A stretch of 64,000 nt of DNA. Origin: Favolaschia claudopus. Its lineage: Eukaryota; Basidiomycota; Agaricomycetes; Agaricales; Mycenaceae. How positions within the stretch are numbered: the stretch's first letter is position 1; each line of letters opens with the position of its first letter. The notes beneath the pieces are model-generated. The model was not told where the DNA came from and ran no database searches. It saw only the letters and a program-made list of their open reading frames with translations. This document shows, one piece after another, positions 48,258 to 57,889 of the stretch. The translations under genes were made by a program, and so were the position numbers. The DNA lies in the NCBI GenBank assembly GCA_037176885.1, contig JAWWNJ010000077.1, forward strand, positions 1,178,001 to 1,242,000, written 5' to 3'.

Positions 48258-49663
48258 CCCAGTGAGAATCCCAGCTAGGTATATCGAGCTGGAAAGAGGT
48301 AGCGCGAGAAATTGATGGATTCTCGATGTATCTCGATAATCCGGACTGACCTCGTTCCACCTCGTCGGTATATCGAGATCAGTCGAGCGCTGGCGAGGAG
48401 CAATGAGATGTGGACTACTACATCGAGGTGCCTCGAGCTTTCCACGGGCATATAAAAAAATTAATATAAATCGGATTTATTGGCTACTACGGTACATCGG
48501 TGCGCTAAAACCCTTCAGTGCCCCAATCCATCCACGGGTATCCAAACCTGCCCACAGCTCCTTCCAAGCCTTTCTGAAGCAGGTAATAGTGGACGCTGGA
48601 GGAAGAAAAGACGAGATAAGTTCAAGACAATGAGGCAAGATGGAGTGCGCACACGTACTACTAGCATTACAGCGAGCAGCGAGCAGAATATTCCTACTTA
48701 AAGTTCAGAAAGCGCAGTCGACAGGAAAGCAGCGAAACATATAAGACTCACATAAGTACCTATGCGTTATCGGAGCGGCTGTGCCAACGAGAGCGGCTAG
48801 CCGGCGGTGGCGAGGTCCTGGGGAAAAAGAACAACGACACTAAGTACAAATGACAGTAAGCAAAACAGGAACACTTACCGTTTATAAAGGTCTGGCCAGT
48901 CCTGGATATGTATATCAACATGAGTGAGGAGCAGCAGGATATATAAAAGACAAACCATAGATATTAAAATCGGCGACCGCACGATCAAAGCAGACGCAGA
49001 ACTTACGATACCGAGTTTCTACGGCTTTGTTCAGGTGAAGGACCATGTTGCCAGGAAATTGAGCCAAGGCGAGTTGAGATCTTGAGACATCGAGGGGCGA
49101 GGCGAGCGGACAGCACAACAAGGGATAAAACTACCATGACCGCCGTTGAGAGGGAAGGAGCGGTACCAGCGGCGAGTGGCTGGGAAGAGTTTCTAGTAAC
49201 AGACAACCGCCCAGATAGTGAGAAGAAAACCGGCGGCTGGAAGATGGCGAGCACGCCAGTTGACAGCAGTGAGACCCAGTGTGGGCGGCAAAGGGATGAG
49301 CGTGTGACAGCGGGCGAGTCGTGTGGGAGAGGCGCACGGGAGCTGGACGAGGTAGGCGAGAGGCGAGAGGCGGGCGGCGGGGTGGTGGTGGTGGGAGGAC
49401 GGAAGAAATAAGGAGAAGTCCAAATCGTACGACTTTCATTTATTTGACGACGCGGCGATGACGCCATCGGCGACTTCGGTGGAGAGAATCGTCGACTTCG
49501 GTGAAGAGAATCGTCGAGGTCTGTCGAGGACGGAGAGTCGCGCGGAAACATGTGTTTCTGTGTGTTGTCGTTTCTCGTTTTGATCTCGTTTTGCCTCGTT
49601 TCACCTCGATTCCTCTTTCTACCTCTATCTGGCTCGATTTATCTAGCTGGGATTCTCACTGGG
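48258..49663. mobile_element. Non-autonomous TIR DNA transposon (1406 bp)
   Basis: Starts CCCAGTGAGAATCCCAGCTA and ends with the inverse TAGCTGGGATTCTCACTGGG. The inverted repeats continue imperfectly for about 45 bp. CTTCAAA is duplicated at 48251-48257 and 49664-49670. Unit 1 has the uninterrupted site at about 41320-41335, proving the insertion. Subterminal regions are full of TCGAG/TCGAT motifs. The only sizeable ORF (minus, 49003-49551) is low-complexity with no transposase signature. A 7-8 bp duplication would suit hAT, P or KDZ-type elements; I cannot choose. Confidence 0.85.
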
Positions 49664-50032
49664 CTTCAAACTTCAAAGGGACAGAGCTGTGGTGAGGATG
49701 CACGTCGGAGACAAGCCGATGATCTCCGCAGCGGCGAGTTGCCTTCTTCCTTCATCCACATTTTTGGGTCATACAGGTGAAGACCCGCTGGCAACGCCGC
49801 GACTCGACGAAGCCCGGGACCGCACACACAGCTCGCTGTACCTGGATCGGTCGATGGGCCAAGCCATGGCCATGGACGAAACTGGCTTTCTGCAATCGCG
49901 CACATCGTTTTGGGAAAGACGAAGCTTCGACTTGCATTCACCGTCTCTCAACCGCCGGGATCTCCATAACGAGCTTCACGAGTACCAAGCTGTACCGATT
50001 CAAAGAGTCTACGTTCAATCGAAAACAAAACT

Positions 50033-53000
50033 TCAAGCAATCCGGGTATACGCGAATATAGCGAACAGAACTGCGAGCAAGATCCACCATATCACATCCA
50101 CGGGCCTGCTTTGCATGCTTAGCTTGAGCGTCAGTGGCCTGGTCAAGGCATCGTTCACGACTGCCTGGGTCTTCGATATGGCGCTAGGAGGATCCTGCTG
50201 TCTCTTCATGAGGGTCAGAATGAAGGAGTTTGTGTCGATCAAACGCACCTTTGGGAAGTCCTCCGTGGAGCCAGGCTGGGGTTCGCTTTTAATTGATACG
50301 ATGGAATCTGCCACGACCGATGTCAAGCCCGTATCTTGATTCATTGCGGGAGACGAGGATAGTTGTTCCTCAAACTTCTCTGTCATTGCAAACTCTGATT
50401 CCACTGCATCCTGATACTCCTCATCGCCCTCGGCATCCGTCTCGTCTCCCTCATTCTCTGGTTCCGTTGAATCCTGATCCTCCTCATACTCCTCATCGCT
50501 CTCGACGTCCGTCTCGTCTCCTTTACTCGCTGGATCTTCCAGGGCATCGCGAAATTCCATAAGCTCCCACCAATCCAACTCCTCCTCGTCACTGTAATAC
50601 ACAACTTTCTCAAATAGCCACTCCGGGGCTGGAGGTAAAGCCGCAAATTTCCTTCGCGTCTCGCTTGCTTCAGTGGCTTCAACTGACGCGGCACTGGCAT
50701 CCCCCGTCTCCGCAAGTAAAGCCGCGAGCTGTTCCAATACGTCGGCAAGGTCTGGAAGAAAATACGTCTCTGCATCGGCAACCCCACGCATAATATCAAC
50801 GGCTTCCTCGCAGGCAGCGACGGCTTTATCTTGTTCTCCCAAAGCCTGAAGGAGGGACGCAAGATGTCGAAGGCTGTTTGCAAGAGTGGGAAAGTGCCTT
50901 GGAGCCACTTGAACAAGCTCGCGGTACAATTCGATGGCTTTTTGGGCATTAGCAAGGGCTTGTTCGGAATCGCTCGATACAGCCAGTCGCTGGGACAACG
51001 CAAAGAAAGCATTTCCTCCTAATTCTTGCTTTCTCAGTATTACAAACATGTTCCCCCGCGTCTCCTGCTCGTTTTGCGCATATATTGACACCGCATCTTG
51101 GGCAGATTTGAGGGCTTCGAAGCTTTTTCCAGTTGCGGTCTGGCAGTTTGAAAGAGTGGTGAGCGAGTAGATTCGCAGGGACACAAGGTCTTCGTCATCT
51201 ATGTCGTTCATATCATCGTCTTCGTATCCAACTTCTACCTTCTCGCAAACCTCGACAGCTTTCTCCGCGTTCTGCAGCGCTTTTCGGGGATGTCCCAGGA
51301 GACCCCATACCACGGAGACCTCCGTAAACAGAAAGTAAAGGCTGATGTTAAAAGGCGGACTTCCAGTCCAATACGTGATGTGAGCATTTAATGCTCTCTT
51401 GATGACTGATAGAGCTTCCAAGTGTCGTCCCATGCGCAGGAGGATGCGCGTCCTCAGAATGTGATAGGGGAGAAAGTATGTGTGCCTAACTTCCCAGTGG
51501 AATAAGACGAGCGATGAATCCGACTTTTGTGCAGCTTGTACCGCATCAGCAAATCGGCCTGCGTCGCAAAAGATGAGGATCCGAAGTAACAGAAACACCT
51601 GCGACGCTGTCGCGGAATCATCCTCAGTGTGAAACGGGCAGGCGAAATATTCGGCAACGTGATTGCAAAGCTGGAGTCCCTCGTCATGGGCCCCGATCTT
51701 CAGAGCGTGTCGACAGATATGTTGAAGAGGGCTGCCAAAGTAATTCCTCCATTCCGTATGCAGAATGACGAAATTTATAGTGAATCTTTGGATGACCCCT
51801 CCCAATTCCCTCAGCAACGTGGAATAGTCGGCTCTGGCAAGAAGCGGAAGAATCTCGCGTGCGATGGAAAGGATCCAATGGAAGTCGATCATATCGAGTT
51901 CCAGAGCTTGAAGGACAGCAATGGCCGTTTGGAAGTGAGCAACAAGAATGTGTGTGATCAAGGGAACTGTGTAGTCCTCCGCTGCCTCGGTAAAGAATAA
52001 CCTTACCGCATCCTGTACTACATCCAAATCATCGAGAATTGGTTTGGCGATATCTAGTTCAGGCGCCGAGGAACCTGATCCTGGTTCCAAAAAACGACGA
52101 ATATTGGAGAGAGTGGGGGCAGATTGTTGCGAAAAATAGACGACGGCGTGTAGGAGTCGGAGAAATTGGTAGGAAAACATTTTCCGATAAATACCAGTGA
52201 GATCCCGGAAAAGCATCATGCATTCGGTAAGCATGGGAAGTGAGAAGTGGCCGCCTTCTGCCAGCTTGCATATAACATCCATGAATGAGTCGATGTCAAG
52301 ACCAACCGGAGGTTCGATAAGTAATGGCAATCTAAGCGCCACCTGAAAACCTTCCATGAATGCTGCATAAGAATCCAAGTCTCGATCCAAGGAAGCAAGC
52401 ACTTGGGCGAGGATAAAAAGTGCACAAAAGCATTGTGCCGCCTCATACTCATCCTGAGGAATCAAGGATGGTGCGTCCGAGATACATTCTATCAGCTTGA
52501 GTGTTGTGGGCCGAGCGATGGACACTGCATCTGTAGCCGAAGATAGTGCAGCCGCCTTTTGATTGATCATGAGAAGATTTAAAGCGTGGAGTGCCATCGA
52601 TCTCAATGTTCCAATGCGATGGTCCGGGTCCCCCCCGCCCAGGATGCTGGAGCTCTGGCTCCAGAGGTCAAGAGATTGCTGGCTTGATTCCACAGCCAAG
52701 GTCAGCTCAGATCGGTGTCGGTGAGCCACAGATATTTCCCATAGGATGCTTGCAATGTCTGGTATAACTCTCGTGCCATAGTCTGTTTCGCTCAGCGCGC
52801 GCTGTGCGCAGCGAAGGCATGCGATATTAAGTTGAGCCCAGGCAATGGCTTCGGAACCCATTCCAATACGGGAGAGTTGCGCTCCCAAGGTCGTCCAAAC
52901 GATTTGCACCGAGTGCAATGGAATGACCACATAGGGCATACCATTGATTTTGACAACGAGTTGCAATAGCTGAATTAGGGCATGGGCCTGAGATGTAACT

Positions 53001-54484
53001 GGGCCAATGACCTTAGGCCGAACTCGGATGTACTCAGACGATTCAATTGTCAAATTGCCACTGGCCAAGAGTCGCTCGATCCAGATGATCAAGGACTTCA
53101 ATTGGGCAGACATATATTGAGATTCCAAACTTTGAAAGGTTGTATCCTGCAGGGCGATGAGCTTGATTCATGGACAGTTTACTAAGTGCATACCGATGAT
53201 ATGACCTCGATAGTTTCGTCCAACTTATGACGCCCAAAGGTGGAGTTGAGCAATACTTGGGTCATCATTCCTTCCAATCGACGAGCTTTGACCTGGCTCT
53301 CCATGCCATCAACGACCAATCTTTGTTCGATGCGCAAGTTTGAATGCACAAGCTGGCCCGCAACGTGCTCGGTACGAGCAGCTGAGAAGGCCTTAATGGG
53401 ACCAAAGTAAGTGGAATGATTCACTGAACGAGACAAATAGACGACTTGCCGTGAATTGAACAAGACATTTGTTCACGCGTTCCCGTAGACTCGTGATTTT
53501 CCTCTCTAACTCATCGCGCTCTCTCCAAGCCCTGAATCGAGACTTGAAGCCCCGAATACCAGGGAGCTGCACCAGAGAGATTTTGACACATGTGGAATGC
53601 ACATATAGCATCTCGCTAATCTCATGGTTGCCGGTGAGAAAACACATGAAGCAGGTTAGAGAGAGGGACCTTACGCCTTGAGATTCTCCAGCGCACTCAA
53701 CAACTCCCGTCCTCGAAACAGGTCTTCTTTAGTCTGTAGTTTACCGCGCGACAGCTGTCAGGAGGGTCCGCTTATTATGTAAACATTTAGAAATGGAAGG
53801 AGTTTCCCACCCGCCATTTTCACTATATTCCAGCGGCACTGGCACCTTTACCTTCAGTTAATCAAAGCCACAGTATTAATGAGCCGTACTAGCACTTTGG
53901 TGAGCTCAGAATAGTATCTTATGAATGAGGAGAGACTCAAACTCGACATTTGCGCTTGCTTGCAGCTAACCGGCATTAACCGAACCATTTTTGATCTCGC
54001 CCGTTCCTCCATCTTTTTTCCCCGTTGAAGCGCGTAAGACGATAGCCTGACAGTCAAGAATATGGTGGGGTATCAAAAGCCCCTTGTAACGCGCGCCATG
54101 GGCAGCATTGACGCGTCGTGTTTTGATGATTATGTAATAAGCCGACCCTCCAACCGGCGATCAAAGGGTATTGACAGACCACAACACACCGCAGGTACGA
54201 GGACCCATGTGTTGTTCCGTCTGTTTACAAGAGACTAGGTCTTCTTTGCCGTGGGTGAGACTTGAAAGCGCGTATAATGTATGAACGATCTCCTGCGAAA
54301 GCTCTCGGATTTGTCGTCGATTTTCGCCAACCTGAAACATGGTTAGCGTATAACGCTCACTGCGCCAGACGTTCCATATGCACACCTTCTCGATAGAGCT
54401 CCGGATGCCTTCGCCGAGTTCTATGAGATCTTTGATGAAGGTTGCGAGTGTAATGACAGCGGTGGTGACGGACAAGGGATCCAT
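50033..54484 (-). CDS. Large TPR protein, copy 2; exon 2 split by a transposon
   Basis: Paralogue of the 41657-45586 gene with the same exons on the minus strand: exon 1 54484-54386 (MDPLSVTTAVITLATF...), exon 2 from 54331 to 53675 but interrupted by the insert at 53731-54236, exon 3 53615-53450, exon 4 53391-53194, exon 5 53146-50033 (1037 codons, fully open). Exons 3 and 4 have exactly the lengths of copy 1 (166 and 198 bp). The intron after exon 3 starts GCAAGT instead of GTGAGT, a GC-AG intron. The acidic linker is longer than in copy 1 and the terminal anchor reads VIWWILLAVLFAIFAY. No P-loop. Whether it still makes full-length protein depends on removal of the insert; otherwise the N-terminal domain is lost. 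Confidence 0.72.
53731..54236. mobile_element. 506-bp insertion element inside exon 2 of TPR copy 2
   Basis: The exon sequence is interrupted, with AGGTCTTCTTT present on both sides (53720-53730 and 54237-54247), an 11-bp target duplication. The insert begins AGTCTGTAGTTTAC and ends GTTTACAAGAGACT; the ends are weakly inverse (AGTCT...AGACT). A better inverted repeat lies inside: GGAGGGTC-GCTTATTA at 53761 and its inverse ending at 54151, so a MITE may be nested in it. No coding capacity. Copy 1 of the gene (exon 2, 45299-45438) shows the empty site. Confidence 0.75.
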
Positions 54485-54734
54485 TGGCAGAGGGTTCCAA
54501 AAGCAGGGAGACGGCGGGAGGGGGAGAGGGAGAATACGAATCGGCCATGAGGTTCAGTTATTAGGGCATGCTAGGAATAGCTTCCAGGATCTTAGATAAG
54601 GATAAAAAGCTGTTGCGCTCGAACACTGTGCAACTCGAGGCAGGCGCTGTACATCGGTAACGGCAAGTAGTCTGGATCAGGCGCCACTATAACAGCAAGC
54701 TGCAAATCTGATTCGGTGGAACGTATATTGGAAG

Positions 54735-54899
54735 GACATACATAGCGTGAACAGTGTCATGCGAATGCCGTCGATTTTCGCCGACCTTTGAGCTGTTCAA
54801 TACACCACACGGCAATAAAAGGCTGTCATACCTCCTCTTTGAGCGGTGAATGCCTTCACCGACGTCTACGAATTTCTTGACGAAGGTTGTGAGCGTAAC
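54735..54899 (-). pseudogene. Relic of exons 1 and 2 of a further TPR-gene copy
   Basis: Minus-strand reading gives VTLTTFVKKFVDVGEGIH, matching exon 1 (VTLATFIKDLIELGEGIR), then about 60 bases later VGENRRHSHDTVHAMYVL, matching exon 2 (VGENRRQIRELSQEIVHTLY) with a deletion. An intron-like gap is kept between them. No downstream exons remain. Confidence 0.65.
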
Positions 54900-55375
54900 T
54901 TCAAGGGGTGAGCGTTGATAGATTCATTTTCGGGCAGAGGACTACAGAGAATTTGGACAGAAAACTGCAGAGAATTGTGATTGAACCTCATGAAGCCAAT
55001 CTGTATACCAAAGACTACACGGGTAATAGAGAATGCAAGCAGCGTATGTTGCCGAAAGTGGTGACCTGAGCGAAAACTCCAAGTTTGTGCAGACCTGGCC
55101 AGTGCCCGAAACCTCAAATCGAACGCATACAGACGGTGAAGAGAAATCTGAAAGTGGGTACTTAGAAGGACCTGGTGGCAGGAAACAAAATTGATCAAAC
55201 ATGACACGCGCAGGTCCCTGGTGCAAAACTTGTTCGTAACGTCCACCATGCCAATTTGAACAGACCAAGATCACAGAAATCTAAAAGCCCTCAGAGCGTC
55301 TCAGCGCTCAGCCTCATCATCGTGGTCTCAAGCCAATATCAAACTCTTTGCGAAAACAAGCATGGCACAGTGTGT

Positions 55376-56184
55376 CGAAATCTTCGGGGCGGTAGGATCA
55401 GACTCAGAGTTCAAGCTCTCGACTTCAATCGACCTAGCTGCAGGTTTCTGGCACGGACCTCTTATTTCGCGGTTCTGTTTCGGGAACCAAGTTCTGGTTG
55501 CGCACTTCTACTAAGCACACCGAAGAAAACCAACTTTCGGCTCACCCGACCTATATTCCGAAACAAATCGTGCCGACTTACCAGTAGGCTGGTGCAAAGC
55601 CAACATAGGCTCATTAACCATGTCCGTGGATGTCTATGTACATAGGACTGCACCCGAGCTGATTGGCAGATCCGATCGCTTCCGTTTGATCCTTGCCTCG
55701 CCTAGAACCGACATGGCCGAAAAGGCCGAAATCCCGCAGATAAGGGAGATTGCGAGTAAATAGCTCTGCTGTGAGGTGTGAAGGAGGAAGTGTATGGAAG
55801 TGTAGATAGTGATATTTATGCGGTCTACGACCGCTATAAGAAATGTGAGTGAGATCTTAACGGCGGTTATGAGTGAGGTGGGTGTGCAGGTGGAGTTGGG
55901 CCGGAGGCCGATTCGCTGAAACAAACGCACCAAAAAGATCGGGCGGTAAGCGAATCGGACGCGGCGGGAGGATGGCGAGCGGCCCAAATCCAGTACGCAC
56001 GGTTCTTGGGTGTTGGAAAAGGAAACGACCGAAGCAACCCAAATGAGCATAGCTCAAAGAGCGTAGCTCGCGTGAGGGCGATGACTGAGGGAGAGGCCCG
56101 AGGACCCCACAGAGCGATGCTTGGTCAAAGATTATTGAGTGCGTAGTTACAGGAGGTTATGCGAGTAATGCGAGAATACGTGAG
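55376..56184. other. Spacer between the duplicated block and the DIRS-like element
   Basis: No supportable gene. A minus-strand ORF at 55634-56050 (138 codons) has a hydrophobic middle but no ATG in a convincing context and no family match. Part of this may be the 3' end of the DIRS-like element, but no terminal repeat was found. Confidence 0.4.
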
Positions 56185-57453
56185 TTAGTCGGAGTCAAAA
56201 GAGATCGAGTTTGTATCGTAAGGATGGCCGTGAGACGAGGCGAATGCGCGAATGTGTCTGTCCCAAGCGGCAGTGATGCGAGAAGGCAGTATTTGTTCAA
56301 GTCTGCGCCAGTATATGAGAAAACAGAGAGAGGTCCATCCACCCAGCTTCATTATAACTTCGGGCTCGACGCCTGCGAGGAGAAGCTCGACGGAGCCCCC
56401 GATGCGGTAGCTGTGCCCGAAAACCGTCGCGAGGGAAGCGGACTTGTAAGCAGCGGATACTGTGCGCAAGAAGTGGTCCTTTGTGAGAGGGCGCCATAGA
56501 CCATGTTCATGGAAGGCAAAGAGGGGCGTCAAGGGCGGAGCGAATGAGTTGACGGTAGTGTGATTTTCCCATGCTAGTACAGGGCATAAGTCCGCGTCCT
56601 CGGTAGGAACCTGGGTAAGAACAAGTTCGCCACCCGCAACGTTCGTAGTCTTAGTCCAAACCAGATGCATAGTGAAGACACGGCGATTATTGACGGTACG
56701 TGCGGAGATGCGTGTGCTGCGGCAGGTGTCGTGCTCCACAGCGAACTTGTTCGCAGAGCGAACGAGTAGTTCGCCGAGGCGCCGGCAGCCCCAGAAAGCC
56801 GCTGTGGCTGCCGACCAGCATGCCGCGCCGAAGGGGGAGGAGAGGTCGAGGGAACGGCGGAGGGCACGTAGATGGTCCTTGGTGACGGGTCCGCGAGGGG
56901 GTCGTTTGAAGGAAACACCCGTGCGGTCCGCAGCTTTCTTGAGCGACGGGAGCCAGCCCTCGTCCCCATGCCATGCGGCGTCGTTGAAGTGGTGCCAGAG
57001 ACGCAGGCCGTTGAGCCAGTTGCGGACGCACTTGCCAGAGCAGGTGCCGAGGGCTTCCGCCACGAATGCTGCGAGGAGAACGCGGTCGGCGGGCATGCGC
57101 GCGTTCTCGGGGATCTGTTCTCGGTCGCAGAACTGATGGAACCGAAGCAGCCCGGCGCCATATGACTCTCTTGTCTCCGAGGTCGTAGCGCGAAGTACGC
57201 CTTGGAGAATGGAGGCCTGGAGCTCGGGCGAGATGCTTGAGACAAGCAGGCGTTGGTGGGCAGCAAGAGAGTGCGGGGCGGTCCAGAGGAGAACGCGGCG
57301 GTCGGCCGGGACGTGGGGGCGAAAAGGGCTGGCAGCTATGGTATTGGCGGGAGTAGGACGACGGACTTGTTTGGGGGGAAGTGTGAGGGCCGCGACGCGG
57401 CGCACATCGAGCATGGCGGAGGCCGGGTCGCTGGCTGGGAGCGTGGACGACAT
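56185..57453 (-). CDS. Tyrosine recombinase of the DIRS-like element
   Basis: From the ATG at 57453 the protein has 422 residues; the frame is open to 57684 and short upstream exons are likely (a possible first exon starts ATGTCGTCGTC at 57883 just after the RT stop). An N-terminal SAM-like DNA-binding region (SYGAGLLRFHQFCDREQIP) is followed by the catalytic domain: box A arginine in GCRRLGELLVRS, H-x-x-R in GHSYRIGG, and the candidate nucleophilic tyrosine in FLIYWRRLEQ. It would integrate circular element DNA by strand exchange without target duplication. It lies 207 bases downstream of the RT gene's stop in transcription order. Confidence 0.85.
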   Translation of the reverse strand: MSSTLPASDPASAMLDVRRVAALTLPPKQVRRPTPANTIAASPFRPHVPADRRVLLWTAPHSLAAHQRLLVSSISPELQASILQGVLRATTSETRESYGAGLLRFHQFCDREQIPENARMPADRVLLAAFVAEALGTCSGKCVRNWLNGLRLWHHFNDAAWHGDEGWLPSLKKAADRTGVSFKRPPRGPVTKDHLRALRRSLDLSSPFGAACWSAATAAFWGCRRLGELLVRSANKFAVEHDTCRSTRISARTVNNRRVFTMHLVWTKTTNVAGGELVLTQVPTEDADLCPVLAWENHTTVNSFAPPLTPLFAFHEHGLWRPLTKDHFLRTVSAAYKSASLATVFGHSYRIGGSVELLLAGVEPEVIMKLGGWTSLCFLIYWRRLEQILPSRITAAWDRHIRAFASSHGHPYDTNSISFDSD

Positions 57454-57889
57454 GCGGGTGTTGAAGGGGGTTGGGCGGGGAGGTGAGGAAGGTCTGGACG
57501 TAATCCAATCGAGCGAGGAGATGGAGAAGAGTCTGCGGGATGTCAGAGGGCTGAACGACAGAGGCGGGCAGCCCGAACCTCGAGTCTCTGAGTGATTCGT
57601 GGGTCGGTGCGGAGATGCCTGTGACAAGGGAGAATGGAGGGCTGCGGCGGCGTCAAGCCGAGGGACATATGCCCAGGAGATCACTCACCTTGGGAGGGGG
57701 CGGGGTGGGGCGGCTAGAGAGGGTACGGGAGGAGATGGCTGAGGAGGAAGCGGGCTGAGAGATGGTTAGGCAACAGAGAAAGAGGGAGTGCGCCAGCACG
57801 TACGAGACGACGAGCGTGAGTTTAGAGAGAGAGAAAAAGGAACGGCTTGGCGGCGACGGCGACGGCGGCGGCGACGACGACATGGCGAG

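Larger units (their letters stand above)
46768..55375. repeat. Tandem segmental duplication, unit 2
   Basis: Second copy of 40068-46540. It is about 2.1 kb longer, mostly because of two transposon insertions (48258-49663 and 53731-54236) and a ~270-bp pyrimidine-rich insertion in the acyltransferase pseudogene. The right end is near 55375, after the shared ATCGTGGTCTCAAGCC region. Confidence 0.78.

Noticed and set aside
49003..49551. 182-codon minus-strand ORF inside the 1406-bp TIR element as a transposase
   Set aside because: It is S/P/R-rich without any catalytic or zinc-finger motif of known transposases.
55634..56050. 138-codon minus-strand ORF with a hydrophobic middle as a gene of the DIRS-like element
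   Set aside because: No similarity to known element proteins can be seen and hydrophobic runs occur by chance in AT-richer DNA.
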